This document shows positions 55,983 through 64,000 of a stretch of 64,000 bases of DNA, in pieces. Under the pieces are notes generated by a model. The model worked only from the letters and a program-made list of their open reading frames with translations. It was not told where the DNA came from and did no database searches. Position numbers and translations under genes: made by a program. Source of the stretch: Thalassospira tepidiphila MCCC 1A03514 (lineage in GTDB: Bacteria > Pseudomonadota > Alphaproteobacteria > Rhodospirillales > Thalassospiraceae); contig NZ_JPVZ01000004.1 of NCBI RefSeq assembly GCF_001662875.1, positions 186,001 through 250,000 on the forward strand, given 5' to 3'. Each line of letters starts with the position of its first letter. Positions within the stretch are counted from its first letter, which is position 1.

Positions 55983-57023
55983 TCACCCTTTCTCGAACAG
56001 TTTTGCATCTAAACCTGACGTCAACAGTCGGGCTGTTCCCGAAGCAAAAATCTCGGGATTGACGATGCGTTCTGCAGCAATTTTCTTGCCCGCCAGCAAA
56101 TCAAGGATCCCCTCTACGGCCAGAAGACCAACCCGTCGACCGGCCGCCGCCGTAACCCCGCCGACATGCGGGGTGACAACAACTGTTCTCTCGTTCATCA
56201 GCGGGTTATCAGGCGACGGTGGTTCCTGCTCGAACGTATCAAGACCAGCACCGGCGATATGTCCGCTTTGTAGCGCCATCAGCAAATCGGTCTCACTGAT
56301 CAGGCCGCCACGTGCGGTGTTTATCAGATAGCTTTGCGGCTTCATGATCTGCAGGCTTTGCGCGTTGATCATGTGCTGTGTCGCAGGCATCAACGGGCAA
56401 TGCAGACTAACGATATCTGCGATGGCAAGAAGTTCGTCGACACTCGCTATCCGATGCACACCTTCTGCGGCAAATACGCTGTCCTGTGCCATCGGGTCAT
56501 AGGCAACAACATTCAGTCCAAGTCCGCGTCCAAGGCGAGCCGTGTGCTGTGCAATGGCACCGAACCCGACCAAGCCAAGGGTTTTCCCGGCAATCTCTAC
56601 GCCGAGGAAACCCGGCTTTTCCCAGCGCCCGTCGCGTAGGCCAGACACCAGCGGCACAATCTGTTTTACCGTCGCAAGCAGCAGGGCAATGGTATGTTCG
56701 GCGACCGAAAGGGCGTTTGCACCCGGCGCACGCACAACGGCAATCCCGCGCTCGGTTGCGGCATCGACATCAATGTTGTCAACACCCGCGCCGTGCTTGG
56801 AAATAACCTTGAGATCGGGGGCCGCATCCATGGCAAGCGCACCGAATTTTCCCATCCGAGATACAACGCCCTGGGGGCGGAACCGGGCAAGGTGATCGGT
56901 CAGCACGTCGTCTGTCGGGTAAGGCGGGGTATGAATACGATTAATATCAGCCTGCTCAATCAGTGCCGATGCTGCCGGATCCAGGTCCGGACCGGTGACG
57001 AGGATGTTTACAGGCTCGGTCAT
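55983..57023 (-). CDS. D-isomer-specific 2-hydroxyacid dehydrogenase
   Basis: A 346-aa NAD enzyme. The Rossmann loop is GKTLGLVGFGAIAQ; catalytic residues are Arg in NTARGGLISE, Glu in LDTFEQEPPS and His in VTPHVGG. VVRAPGANALSVAEHTIAL is PGDH-like. It interconverts a 2-hydroxy and a 2-oxo acid; in this locus it likely generates or removes the oxo-acid cleaved by the aldolase. It is not SerA by context. The ATG at 57023 follows GGGAG (7 nt). First gene of the leftward operon. Confidence 0.88.
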   Translation of the reverse strand: MTEPVNILVTGPDLDPAASALIEQADINRIHTPPYPTDDVLTDHLARFRPQGVVSRMGKFGALAMDAAPDLKVISKHGAGVDNIDVDAATERGIAVVRAPGANALSVAEHTIALLLATVKQIVPLVSGLRDGRWEKPGFLGVEIAGKTLGLVGFGAIAQHTARLGRGLGLNVVAYDPMAQDSVFAAEGVHRIASVDELLAIADIVSLHCPLMPATQHMINAQSLQIMKPQSYLINTARGGLISETDLLMALQSGHIAGAGLDTFEQEPPSPDNPLMNERTVVVTPHVGGVTAAAGRRVGLLAVEGILDLLAGKKIAAERIVNPEIFASGTARLLTSGLDAKLFEKG

Positions 57024-57138
57024 TGGCCCACTCCCTCGCACGGGCGTGGATAGAGGTCACCCTGCATGTTTCTTCCCTAATTTGATTCTTGTTTGTTTTG
57101 CCTTTTCGGCGTTAGGGAAGATTAACAATAGATTTTTT

Positions 57139-57157
57139 ATATTACAGCGAATAATAT
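57139..57157. promoter_or_regulatory. Candidate LysR-type binding site
   Basis: ATATT-N9-AATAT, a dyad fitting the T-N11-A LysR box, lies in the divergent gap between the 2-hydroxyacid dehydrogenase and the LysR-type gene, 34 bp from the regulator start. Confidence 0.55.
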
Positions 57158-57190
57158 TTCCGCATAAATTAAGAAAATCTGGTGCAATTT

Positions 57191-58084
57191 ATGGATACTC
57201 GACAACTAAAGACATTGGTCGCCGTTTCAGAACAAGGTACCTTTGCCCGCGCTGCCGAAATCGTCCACCTCACGCCATCGGCTGTCAGCCAGCAAATGCA
57301 GGCGCTCGAACAGGAAATGGGTGTCAGCCTGTTTAACCGTGACACACGCCCACCGACGCTGAATGCACATGGCCTCCAATTGCTTGAAACCGCGCATTCC
57401 GTATTGCGCACTGTTGAAGAAACGCGAAGTGCCCTGCACGGTGAACGCAAAAGCGGAACGCTCAGCATCGGATCGGTGCGCACCAGTACCATCGGGCTTT
57501 TGCCAAAAGCCATCGTTTCGCTGCGCTCGACCTATCCCGATTTCCGCATCAATTTGCGTGTCGGTTTGTCGAGTTCCATGATTAGCGATGTTCAGGCCGG
57601 GCGCCTGGATATGGCGATCGTTGCCGAACATCTTGGTATTCCGCAAGGTATGGTCTGGCGACCGTTTATTCGCGAACCGCTTATCGTGATCGCCCCTCTT
57701 GGCACGCCCGATATGGATGCTCGCGAAATCCTCGAAACACTTCCGTTCGTGCGATTTCGCGCCAATGTTCCGCTGGCCCATCTGATTGATCTGGAACTCT
57801 CAAAGATGGGGATCGTTACAACCGACACCGCGGAGATCGATACGATCAGTGCCATTGTCGAATGTGTTGTTGCCGGGCTTGGAGCCACGGTTGTGCCCCA
57901 CATTGCCGTTCAGGGGCATAATGAAAATCTTCTGATCCGGCCATTTGGTGATCCGCAAGTTTATCGCCAGATAGGGGTTGTACAGCGTATGGCATCAGCA
58001 AAGATGGACCTGATGAACCTGTTCCATGACGAGCTTGCAAGCCTTGCCGGTGAATTCGGTGTTCCGCGCGAAACATCAGCATAA
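57191..58084 (+). CDS. LysR-family transcriptional regulator of the hydroxy-acid locus
   Basis: A 297-aa LTTR. The N-terminal HTH runs from MDTRQLKTLVAVSEQGTF to LTPSAVSQQMQALEQEMGVSLF; a PBP2-like effector domain covers about 90-290. It diverges from the dehydrogenase/aldolase operon with a likely LysR box between them, so it should activate that operon on binding an intermediate. The ATG at 57191 is preferred to a GTG three codons earlier. Confidence 0.9.
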   Translation: MDTRQLKTLVAVSEQGTFARAAEIVHLTPSAVSQQMQALEQEMGVSLFNRDTRPPTLNAHGLQLLETAHSVLRTVEETRSALHGERKSGTLSIGSVRTSTIGLLPKAIVSLRSTYPDFRINLRVGLSSSMISDVQAGRLDMAIVAEHLGIPQGMVWRPFIREPLIVIAPLGTPDMDAREILETLPFVRFRANVPLAHLIDLELSKMGIVTTDTAEIDTISAIVECVVAGLGATVVPHIAVQGHNENLLIRPFGDPQVYRQIGVVQRMASAKMDLMNLFHDELASLAGEFGVPRETSA

Positions 58085-58245
58085 GCAGTTCAACGAAAGA
58101 AGCCGTTCAAGGTTCTGACATCCCGTAAAACGGTTCGCACTGGTCAGGACCGCCAAAAGGCGCTAGGGAAAAAGAAGACAAATTTTCAAAATCAAAAAAT
58201 GCCTGTTCGCCTTTTGGCAACGGATCAAAAAGTCCGGGGAATGAG

Positions 58246-59196
58246 ATGGTCAAACGCACCCGCAAGGAAGCGGCCCGCCTCGATGAAGCCGCCCGCGCTG
58301 GCTGGCTTTATTACTGTGCTGGCAACACGCAAGATGAAATCGCCCAGAAGCTTGGCGTGTCACGCCCGACCGCACAGCGTCTGGTGTCTGCAGCCGTCAG
58401 TGAGGGGCTGGTAAAGGTTCGCCTTGATCACCCGATTGCGCGTTGCATGGAACTGGGCAAGGCGATCTGCGAGACCTATGGCATTGCCGGTTGTGATGTG
58501 GTGCCAACCGATCCGGCGGCACCCGATGCGATGTTTGGCATGGCGCAGGCCGCGGCAAACTATCTCGAACGTGCGCTGCATTCCACCGAGCCAAAGATCA
58601 TTGCGCTTGGTACCGGGCGCGCCATGCGCGCCATGGTCGATGAAATCGGGCGTATTGATGCCTATCATCACAAGATCGTCTCCCTTGTAGGCACCATCGC
58701 CCATGACGGGGCGGCGAGTTTCTATGACGCGGTGACCGATCTTGCCGACCGCACCCGTGCGCCGCATTACCCGTTACCCATCCCGGTGATCATTGCCGAT
58801 CCGCAGATGCGCGAACGCATGCAGCAACAGCCCCCGATGGACAATATCCTCAAACTCGCGCGCGAAGCTGACATCCGCTTTATCGGGGTCGGGCATCTGG
58901 GCGATGACGCACCGCTGCATATTGACGGCTTTATCTCGAAAGATGAGCTGGTGTCGCTGCGCGAAAGTGGCGGCATCGGCGAAGTGATCAGTTGGTCCTT
59001 TGATCAGGACGGCAATATCCTCGATCATCCGGTCAATCACTGTGTCACCAGCGCTCCGGCTGTCCAGCCAGCAACCAACACCATTGCGGTCGCCAAGGGT
59101 GCGAAAAAGGTTGCCGCGATTCGCGGTGCAATGCGTGGCCAATTGATTTCAACGCTGATTACCGACGAAGCCACTGCGGAAAGTTTGCTGCGCTAG
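58246..59196 (+). CDS. SorC-family sugar-binding transcriptional regulator
   Basis: A 316-aa regulator with an N-terminal HTH (GNTQDEIAQKLGVSRPTAQRLVSAAVSEGLV, in two parts) and the SorC/DeoR effector domain. That domain has GTGRAMRAMVDEI as the phosphosugar or sugar loop and FIGVGHLGDDAPLH later. It precedes the polyol ABC operon in the same direction and is the likely regulator of it. The start follows GGGGA. Confidence 0.9.
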   Translation: MVKRTRKEAARLDEAARAGWLYYCAGNTQDEIAQKLGVSRPTAQRLVSAAVSEGLVKVRLDHPIARCMELGKAICETYGIAGCDVVPTDPAAPDAMFGMAQAAANYLERALHSTEPKIIALGTGRAMRAMVDEIGRIDAYHHKIVSLVGTIAHDGAASFYDAVTDLADRTRAPHYPLPIPVIIADPQMRERMQQQPPMDNILKLAREADIRFIGVGHLGDDAPLHIDGFISKDELVSLRESGGIGEVISWSFDQDGNILDHPVNHCVTSAPAVQPATNTIAVAKGAKKVAAIRGAMRGQLISTLITDEATAESLLR

Positions 59197-59233
59197 CACG
59201 CGGCATTTTTCACCCACACAGCAATTAGTTCTG

Positions 59234-59266
59234 CGCCCTGCCCCCCATGTCGGCAGGGCGTTTCTT
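59234..59266 (+). terminator. Terminator after the SorC-family gene
   Basis: CGCCCTGCC/GGCAGGGCG, 9-bp stem with 9-nt loop, followed by TTTCTTT. Confidence 0.85.
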
Positions 59267-59290
59267 TGTGCGCCGCAAAAACGATTTTGT

Positions 59291-59326
59291 TTGACAAGCA
59301 ATGGTGAAATTGAGTGAATGCTCACT
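59291..59326 (+). promoter_or_regulatory. Promoter and candidate operator of the polyol operon
   Basis: TTGACA (59291-59296) is a consensus -35. At the -10 position lies the dyad AGTGA-ATGC-TCACT (59313-59326), which would overlap RNA polymerase contacts. Occupancy by the SorC-family regulator would control the operon; binding is untested. Confidence 0.5.
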
Positions 59327-59394
59327 ACCTGAACAAATGATCAATGTGGGCAACCGAAGTTGCTCAGCGGGTAAATAGTCCTTTGGGAGGAAAT

Positions 59395-60705
59395 ATGAAA
59401 CGCGTAATGGGAGTAGCGCTTTGTGCGCTGCTGGCAGGCGGTGTTGCACACGCCAATGCCGAAACGAAACTGACCATCGCTACCGTCAACAACGGTGACA
59501 TGATCCGCATGCAGAAGCTGACGGATGATTTCACCTCCAAGAATCCTGACATTTCCCTTGAGTGGGTCACGCTCGAGGAAAACACCCTGCGTCAGCGCGT
59601 TACCACTGACATCGCCACCAAAGGCGGTCAGTATGACGTCATGACCATTGGTACCTACGAAGTGCCGATCTGGGCTGAAAAAGGCTGGCTCGCACCGCTC
59701 GATAATCTTGGCTCCGACTATGACGTCGATGACCTGATGCCTGCCATCCGCTCTGCCGTTTCCAACGATGGTCAGCTTTATGCTGCACCGTTCTACGGCG
59801 AAAGCTCGATGATGATGTACCGCACCGACCTGTTCGAAGCTGCCGGTATTGAAATCAACGGTCGCCTGACCTGGGACCAGACCCTTGAAATCGCCAAGAA
59901 GCTCCACAAGCCTGACGAAGGTGTCTATGGCATCTGCCTGCGTGGCAAGGCCGGTTGGGGTGAAAACATGGCGCTGATCACCACCATGGGCAATGCCTTT
60001 GGTGCACGCCTGTTCGACGAGAACTGGAACCCGACCTTCGACAGTGCCGAGTGGAAAAATGCCCTCGACATGTACACCAACGTCCTTGGTAACTACGGTC
60101 CTCCCGGTGCGACCTCGAACGGCTTTAACGAAAACCTTTCGCTGTTCAACTCCGGCAAGTGCGGCATGTGGATTGACGCCACCGTTGCTGCATCCTTCGT
60201 GACCAACCCCAAAGAATCCAAAGTTGCAGACAAGGTCGGCTTCACCGAAGCTCCGTGCGCTGTAACCTGCACCGGCGCCAACTGGCTCTGGGCTTGGAAC
60301 CTTGGCATTCCGATGGGTTCCCAGAAAGTAGAAGCTGCTCAGAAGTTCATCTCCTGGGCGACCTCGAAAGCCTATCTGGAACTGGTTGCCTCCAAAGAAG
60401 GTTGGGCAAACGTACCGCCGGGCACCCGTATGTCGCTTTATCAGAACCCGAAATATCTTGAAGCGGCACCGTTCGCAGACGAGACCCTTCTGGCGATCGA
60501 TAGCGCAGACCCGATCAACTCGACCCTGGAACCGAAGCCGTATGTTGGCGTTCAGTTCGCTGCAATCCCTGAATTCCAGGGTATCGGCACCACGGTCGGT
60601 CAGCAGTTCTCCGCAGCCCTTGCAGGTCAGATGAGTGTTGAAGAGGCCCTTTCGGCCGCTCAGTCCAGCACCGATCGCACCATGCGCAAGGCTGGTTACT
60701 ACTGA
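59395..60705 (+). CDS. Polyol (sorbitol/mannitol-type) ABC transporter substrate-binding protein
   Basis: A 436-aa periplasmic binding protein of the family-1 extracellular solute type. A signal peptide covers residues 1-21 (ending GVAHANA). Features such as LTIATVNNGDMIRMQKL, GGQYDVMTIGTYEVPIWAEKGWL and TGANWLWAWNLGIP match SmoE-like polyol binders. It has a GGGAGGA ribosome site. Hairpins after the stop separate it from the permease genes, which should give surplus binding protein. Confidence 0.9.
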   Translation: MKRVMGVALCALLAGGVAHANAETKLTIATVNNGDMIRMQKLTDDFTSKNPDISLEWVTLEENTLRQRVTTDIATKGGQYDVMTIGTYEVPIWAEKGWLAPLDNLGSDYDVDDLMPAIRSAVSNDGQLYAAPFYGESSMMMYRTDLFEAAGIEINGRLTWDQTLEIAKKLHKPDEGVYGICLRGKAGWGENMALITTMGNAFGARLFDENWNPTFDSAEWKNALDMYTNVLGNYGPPGATSNGFNENLSLFNSGKCGMWIDATVAASFVTNPKESKVADKVGFTEAPCAVTCTGANWLWAWNLGIPMGSQKVEAAQKFISWATSKAYLELVASKEGWANVPPGTRMSLYQNPKYLEAAPFADETLLAIDSADPINSTLEPKPYVGVQFAAIPEFQGIGTTVGQQFSAALAGQMSVEEALSAAQSSTDRTMRKAGYY

Positions 60706-60714
60706 TACACTACC

Positions 60715-60752
60715 CAGACCGGACTTCCGTCCTTGATGCGATGTCCGGTCTG
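60715..60752 (+). repeat. Perfect 10-bp intercistronic hairpin after the polyol-binding gene
   Basis: CAGACCGGAC (60715-60724) and GTCCGGTCTG (60743-60752) with an 18-nt loop and no T-run. It resembles the stabilising hairpins known after maltose-type binding-protein genes. Confidence 0.65.
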
Positions 60753-60777
60753 AACCTCCTTGACCTGAGAGAAACTT

Positions 60778-60811
60778 GGGTGGTGGTTGCAAAACACACC
60801 ACCCTTTTTTT
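60778..60811 (+). terminator. Internal rho-independent terminator between binding protein and permease genes
   Basis: GGGTGGTG/CACCACCC with an 11-nt loop is followed by seven T. Partial read-through would yield less permease than binding protein. Confidence 0.82.
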
Positions 60812-60869
60812 CCCTTAAAGACTAGGCTCAGGGCCTAAGGATCGAAACGACAATTTCGGGGAGCACATC

Positions 60870-61742
60870 ATGTCGACACGGGCCTCGACCCTTACCGGGC
60901 GTATCATGTCCGCACCGTCGATCATCGTCCTGTTCTTGTGGATGGCCGTCCCGCTGGGCATGACGATTTACTTCTCCTTCCTGCGCTACAACCTGTTGTC
61001 GCCGGGAACGGAAGAGTGGATCGGTACACTTAACTACGAATTCTTCCTGACAGATCCGGCGTTCTTCGCGTCCCTTACCAACACCCTTTTGCTGGTCGGG
61101 TCTGTTCTGGTCATCACGGTGGTGGGTGGCATCCTTCTGGGTCTGATGCTTGATCAGCCGATCTTCGGGCGCGGTGTCTTGCGCCTTCTGGTGATTGCAC
61201 CATTCTTCATCATGCCGACCGTGAATGCGCTGGTCTGGAAGAACCTTTTGATGGATCCGGTGTCAGGCATGTTTGCCTGGATCGCCAGCCTGTTCGGGTT
61301 GCCCGCGATTGACTGGTTCACCAATGCACCGCTGACCTCGATCATCATCATGGTGTCCTGGCAATGGTTGCCCTTTGCCGTTTTGATCCTGCTGACTGCC
61401 CTGCAATCGCTTGACCGCGATCAAAAAGAAGCCGCCCAGATGGACGGTGCCGGTCCGGTCGCGATCTTCTTTTATATCACCCTGCCGCACCTTAGCCGTG
61501 CGATCACGGTGGTTGTTCTGATCGAAACCATCTTCCTGCTTACCGTCTTTGCCGAGATCTTCGTCACCACTGGTGGTGGCCCGGGCCTGGCAACGACCAA
61601 CATCGCCTTCCTCGTTTATACGCAGGCGCTGTTGCAGTTCGATGTTGGTGGCGCATCTGCCGGCGGCATTGTCGCGGTCATTCTGGCCAATATCGTGGCG
61701 ATCTTCCTGATCCGCCTCATCGGCAAGAACCTGGACAAATAG
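60870..61742 (+). CDS. Polyol ABC transporter permease 1 (SmoF-like)
   Basis: A 290-aa permease of the MalF/UgpA type with six helices. The EAA loop that contacts the ATPase is EAAQMDGAGPVAIFFYITLPHL (shown as residues in the middle of the protein). The start follows GGGGAG. It pairs with the next gene. Confidence 0.92.
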   Translation: MSTRASTLTGRIMSAPSIIVLFLWMAVPLGMTIYFSFLRYNLLSPGTEEWIGTLNYEFFLTDPAFFASLTNTLLLVGSVLVITVVGGILLGLMLDQPIFGRGVLRLLVIAPFFIMPTVNALVWKNLLMDPVSGMFAWIASLFGLPAIDWFTNAPLTSIIIMVSWQWLPFAVLILLTALQSLDRDQKEAAQMDGAGPVAIFFYITLPHLSRAITVVVLIETIFLLTVFAEIFVTTGGGPGLATTNIAFLVYTQALLQFDVGGASAGGIVAVILANIVAIFLIRLIGKNLDK

Positions 61743-61751
61743 GGGCACGAC

Positions 61752-62582
61752 ATGGAAAGCAAACAAACACCCCTTGGCTATGTCAGCTTCTCGGTCTTCG
61801 CGTGGATCGTGGGTCTTCTGATCTTCTTCCCGATCTTCTGGATGGTGCTGACCAGCTTCAAGACCGAACTCGAAGCGGTGTCCATCCCGCCGAGCTTCAT
61901 CTCGTTCGACTGGACGCTTGAAAACTATGCCGAGGTCCAGCAACGCTCGAACTATTTCAAGTTCGCCATGAACTCGGTGATCCTCGCGGTCGGTTCCACC
62001 CTGGTCGGTCTGGTCTTTGCCGTGACCTGCGCATGGGCAATGGCCTTTAACCCGACCAAGCGGACCAAGGACGCCCTTCTGTGGATGCTGTCGACCAAGA
62101 TGATGCCGCCGGTCGGCGTTCTGGTCCCGATCTATCTTGTGTTCCGCGATTGGGGACTGCTCGATACCCGCTTTGGTCTGATCATGGTTCTGTTCTTGAT
62201 GAACCTGCCGATCATGGTCTGGATGCTCTACACCTACTTTAAGGAAATCCCGACCGACATCCTCGAAGCGGCCCGCATGGATGGCGCAACCCTGCCCAAG
62301 GAAATCATCTTTGTGCTGTTGCCCATGGCGGTTCCCGGCATCGCATCGACCATGCTGCTCAACATCATTCTGGCATGGAACGAAGCCTTCTGGACGCTCA
62401 ACCTGACAACGTCCGATGCAGCCCCGCTGACGGCTTTCATCGCCTCCTATTCAAGCCCCGAGGGCCTGTTCTGGGCGAAGCTTTCAGCCGCATCGACGCT
62501 CGCGGTTGCCCCAATTCTCGTGATTGGCTGGTTCTCTCAGAAACAGCTGGTTCGTGGTCTGACATTCGGCGCGGTCAAGTAA
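61752..62582 (+). CDS. Polyol ABC transporter permease 2 (SmoG-like)
   Basis: A 276-aa MalG-type permease with six helices. The EAA loop is EAARMDGATLPKEIIFVLLPM. It starts 9 nt after the first permease and forms the heterodimeric channel with it. Confidence 0.92.
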   Translation: MESKQTPLGYVSFSVFAWIVGLLIFFPIFWMVLTSFKTELEAVSIPPSFISFDWTLENYAEVQQRSNYFKFAMNSVILAVGSTLVGLVFAVTCAWAMAFNPTKRTKDALLWMLSTKMMPPVGVLVPIYLVFRDWGLLDTRFGLIMVLFLMNLPIMVWMLYTYFKEIPTDILEAARMDGATLPKEIIFVLLPMAVPGIASTMLLNIILAWNEAFWTLNLTTSDAAPLTAFIASYSSPEGLFWAKLSAASTLAVAPILVIGWFSQKQLVRGLTFGAVK

Positions 62583-62621
62583 CCGCAGCCTGATAGCAAT
62601 CTGGAAAGAAGGAACACCAAA

Positions 62622-63629
62622 ATGGGTGCTATCCGACTGGAAAAAGTCAAGAAAACCTTCGGCACACTCGATGTTATTCCCGGTGTCGATCTTGATATCA
62701 ATGACGGTGAATTCGTGGTTTTCGTCGGTCCGTCGGGCTGTGGCAAATCAACGCTTCTGCGACTGATTGCAGGCCTTGAAGACGTCACCGATGGCAAAAT
62801 CCTGATCAACGGAACCGATGTCGCCAACGAGGCCCCGGCCAAACGCGGCCTGTCCATGGTCTTTCAGTCCTATGCGCTGTATCCGCATATGACCGTCTAT
62901 AACAACATTGCGTTTGGCCTGAAAATGGCAGGTGAAAGCAAGGAAGTTATCGAAGAGAAAGTCCAGTCTGCGGCCAAGATCCTGAACCTGACCGACTATC
63001 TTGAACGTCGCCCGGGCGCACTATCGGGTGGTCAACGTCAACGTGTTGCCATTGGCCGCGCGATTGTCCGTAACCCGGCGGCCTTCCTGTTTGACGAACC
63101 GCTTTCCAACCTTGATGCGGCGCTGCGTGTGAACATGCGGCTCGAAATCACCGGTCTGCATCAGGAACTGAAAACCACCATGATCTACGTGACCCACGAT
63201 CAGGTCGAAGCCATGACCATGGCCGACAAGATCGTGGTCCTTCAGGCGGGCCGTGTTGAACAGGTCGGCAAGCCGATGGAACTTTACAACAACCCGACAA
63301 ACAAGTTTGTCGCAGGCTTTATCGGGTCACCGAAAATGAACTTCCTGGGCGGGGAGCTTGCCAAAAAATACGATTGCCACGAAATCGGCATTCGCCCGGA
63401 ACACTTCGCGGTCAGCACCGAAAAGGGTGAAATTCCGGCAACCGTCAAGATCGCCGAACACCTTGGTGCCGAAACATATCTTCATGTCGAAGCCGACGGT
63501 CTCGGTCCGATGACGGTCCGTGCCACCGGGGAAATCCCGCTTGGCGAACATGACAAGATTTTCCTGACCCCGGAACAGGATCGCATCCATCGCTTTGATG
63601 CCCAAGGGCTGGCGCTGGCCAAATCCTGA
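62622..63629 (+). CDS. Polyol ABC transporter ATP-binding protein (SmoK/MalK-like)
   Basis: A 335-aa ATPase. Walker [11 protein letters not shown]-loop [10 protein letters not shown], signature [14 protein letters not shown], Walker [12 protein letters not shown] and switch histidine in [11 protein letters not shown]-terminal TOBE/MalK regulatory domain (IRPEHFAV) completes it. It energises the two permeases. Confidence 0.95.
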   Translation: MGAIRLEKVKKTFGTLDVIPGVDLDINDGEFVVFVGPSGCGKSTLLRLIAGLEDVTDGKILINGTDVANEAPAKRGLSMVFQSYALYPHMTVYNNIAFGLKMAGESKEVIEEKVQSAAKILNLTDYLERRPGALSGGQRQRVAIGRAIVRNPAAFLFDEPLSNLDAALRVNMRLEITGLHQELKTTMIYVTHDQVEAMTMADKIVVLQAGRVEQVGKPMELYNNPTNKFVAGFIGSPKMNFLGGELAKKYDCHEIGIRPEHFAVSTEKGEIPATVKIAEHLGAETYLHVEADGLGPMTVRATGEIPLGEHDKIFLTPEQDRIHRFDAQGLALAKS

Positions 63630-63707
63630 TACGTGCAAAAACCGGATCGCGATGTCCCACAAACATTGCGATCCCGTCTTACCAACCAAGCCACTTGTGA
63701 GTCCAAA

Positions 63708-64000
63708 ATGTATCTGAAAAAGTTCGATCTTACCGGCCGTCGGGCCTATGTCACTGGCGGCGGTCGTGCCATCGGCCTGTCCTGCTGCGAAGCTCTGGCA
63801 GAGGCCGGCGCCCATGTCATCATCGGTGACATCAGCGAAGGTGTTGCCGAAGAAGGCCGCGATTACCTGAAATCCAAAGGTTACTCGGCTGATATCGACA
63901 TCATGGATGTCACCAACACCGATCAGGTCCGTGCAAGTGCCGAAAAGATGGCCAAGCAGGGCGGCGTTGATATCCTGGTCAACAATGCCGGTATCGCACG
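63708..64000 (+). CDS. SDR-family polyol dehydrogenase, cut by the window end
   Basis: The first 97 codons of an SDR starting MYLKKFDLTGRRAYVTGGGRA (shown up to residue 21 in two parts: the loop is TGGGRAIG). NNAG is reached just before the window ends. Its place after the transporter genes matches smoS-type polyol dehydrogenases, which oxidise sorbitol to fructose or a related ketose. The rest of the gene lies outside this window. Confidence 0.8.
   Translation, partial: MYLKKFDLTGRRAYVTGGGRAIGLSCCEALAEAGAHVIIGDISEGVAEEGRDYLKSKGYSADIDIMDVTNTDQVRASAEKMAKQGGVDILVNNAGIA

Noticed and set aside
59341..60792. 483-codon open frame opposite the polyol-binding gene
   Set aside because: Antisense shadow spanning a hairpin; no family recognised.
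1..64000. CRISPR arrays, tRNA/rRNA genes, insertion sequences and prophage
   Set aside because: No regularly spaced repeats, cloverleaf-like genes, transposase motifs or phage genes were seen on reading the window, though a dedicated scan was not possible.

Overview
The window reads as chromosomal DNA of a free-living, respiring alphaproteobacterium. Moderate GC, dense operons, the cbb3 oxidase cluster with an FNR-type regulator, the rpsP-rimM-trmD-rplS order and the gpmI-envC-ctpA-yibQ order all fit Rhodospirillales. My best guess is Thalassospira or a close relative; this is inferred from gene content and was not searched. I saw no rRNA, tRNA, CRISPR array, transposase or phage gene.

Layout. 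1-3.8 kb: two tandem soluble proteins that join a chemoreceptor-type signalling hairpin to a C-terminal solute-binding domain. 3.8-8.1 kb: a DeoR regulator, a PLP phospho-lyase/aminotransferase coupled to an APH-fold kinase, and a divergent SDR; together they look like an amino-alcohol or hydroxy-amino-acid catabolic module. 8.1-10.6 kb: a dihydrofolate-reductase-fold protein and L-serine dehydratase behind a tandem glycine riboswitch. 10.8-17.5 kb: gpmI, an EnvC-like activator, CtpA, a YibQ-type deacetylase homologue, RppH and a small membrane protein. 17.6-26.2 kb: mixed housekeeping and accessory genes (tam, hydrolase, a predicted outer-membrane protein, a solitary squalene/phytoene synthase, pgk, dapF, TVP38, SDR, Crp-family, GNAT).

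26.4-35.7 kb: the microaerobic respiration island ccoNOQP, ccoGHIS and an FNR-type regulator. FNR-like boxes lie before ccoN and ccoG, so regulator and targets are neighbours. 35.9-45.8 kb: panBC, ffh behind a leader that holds a terminator-like hairpin, the rpsP operon, and leuC-(62-aa ORF)-leuD-leuB.

45.8-50.8 kb: an ECF41-type sigma factor with its carboxymuconolactone-decarboxylase partner, a small unknown gene, cfa and asd. 50.8-58.1 kb: a hydroxy-acid uptake and catabolism locus (TctABC, RraA-like aldolase, D-2-hydroxyacid dehydrogenase, FMN hydroxy-acid oxidase) with a divergent LysR regulator. 58.2-64 kb: a SorC-family regulator and a polyol ABC transporter (smoEFGK-like), followed by a polyol dehydrogenase cut by the window end.

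The least ordinary items are the paired cytoplasmic receptor/binding-protein fusions, the phospho-lyase/kinase module, the glycine-riboswitch control of serine dehydratase, the ffh leader, the small gene inside the leu operon, and the RraA/TctABC catabolic locus.
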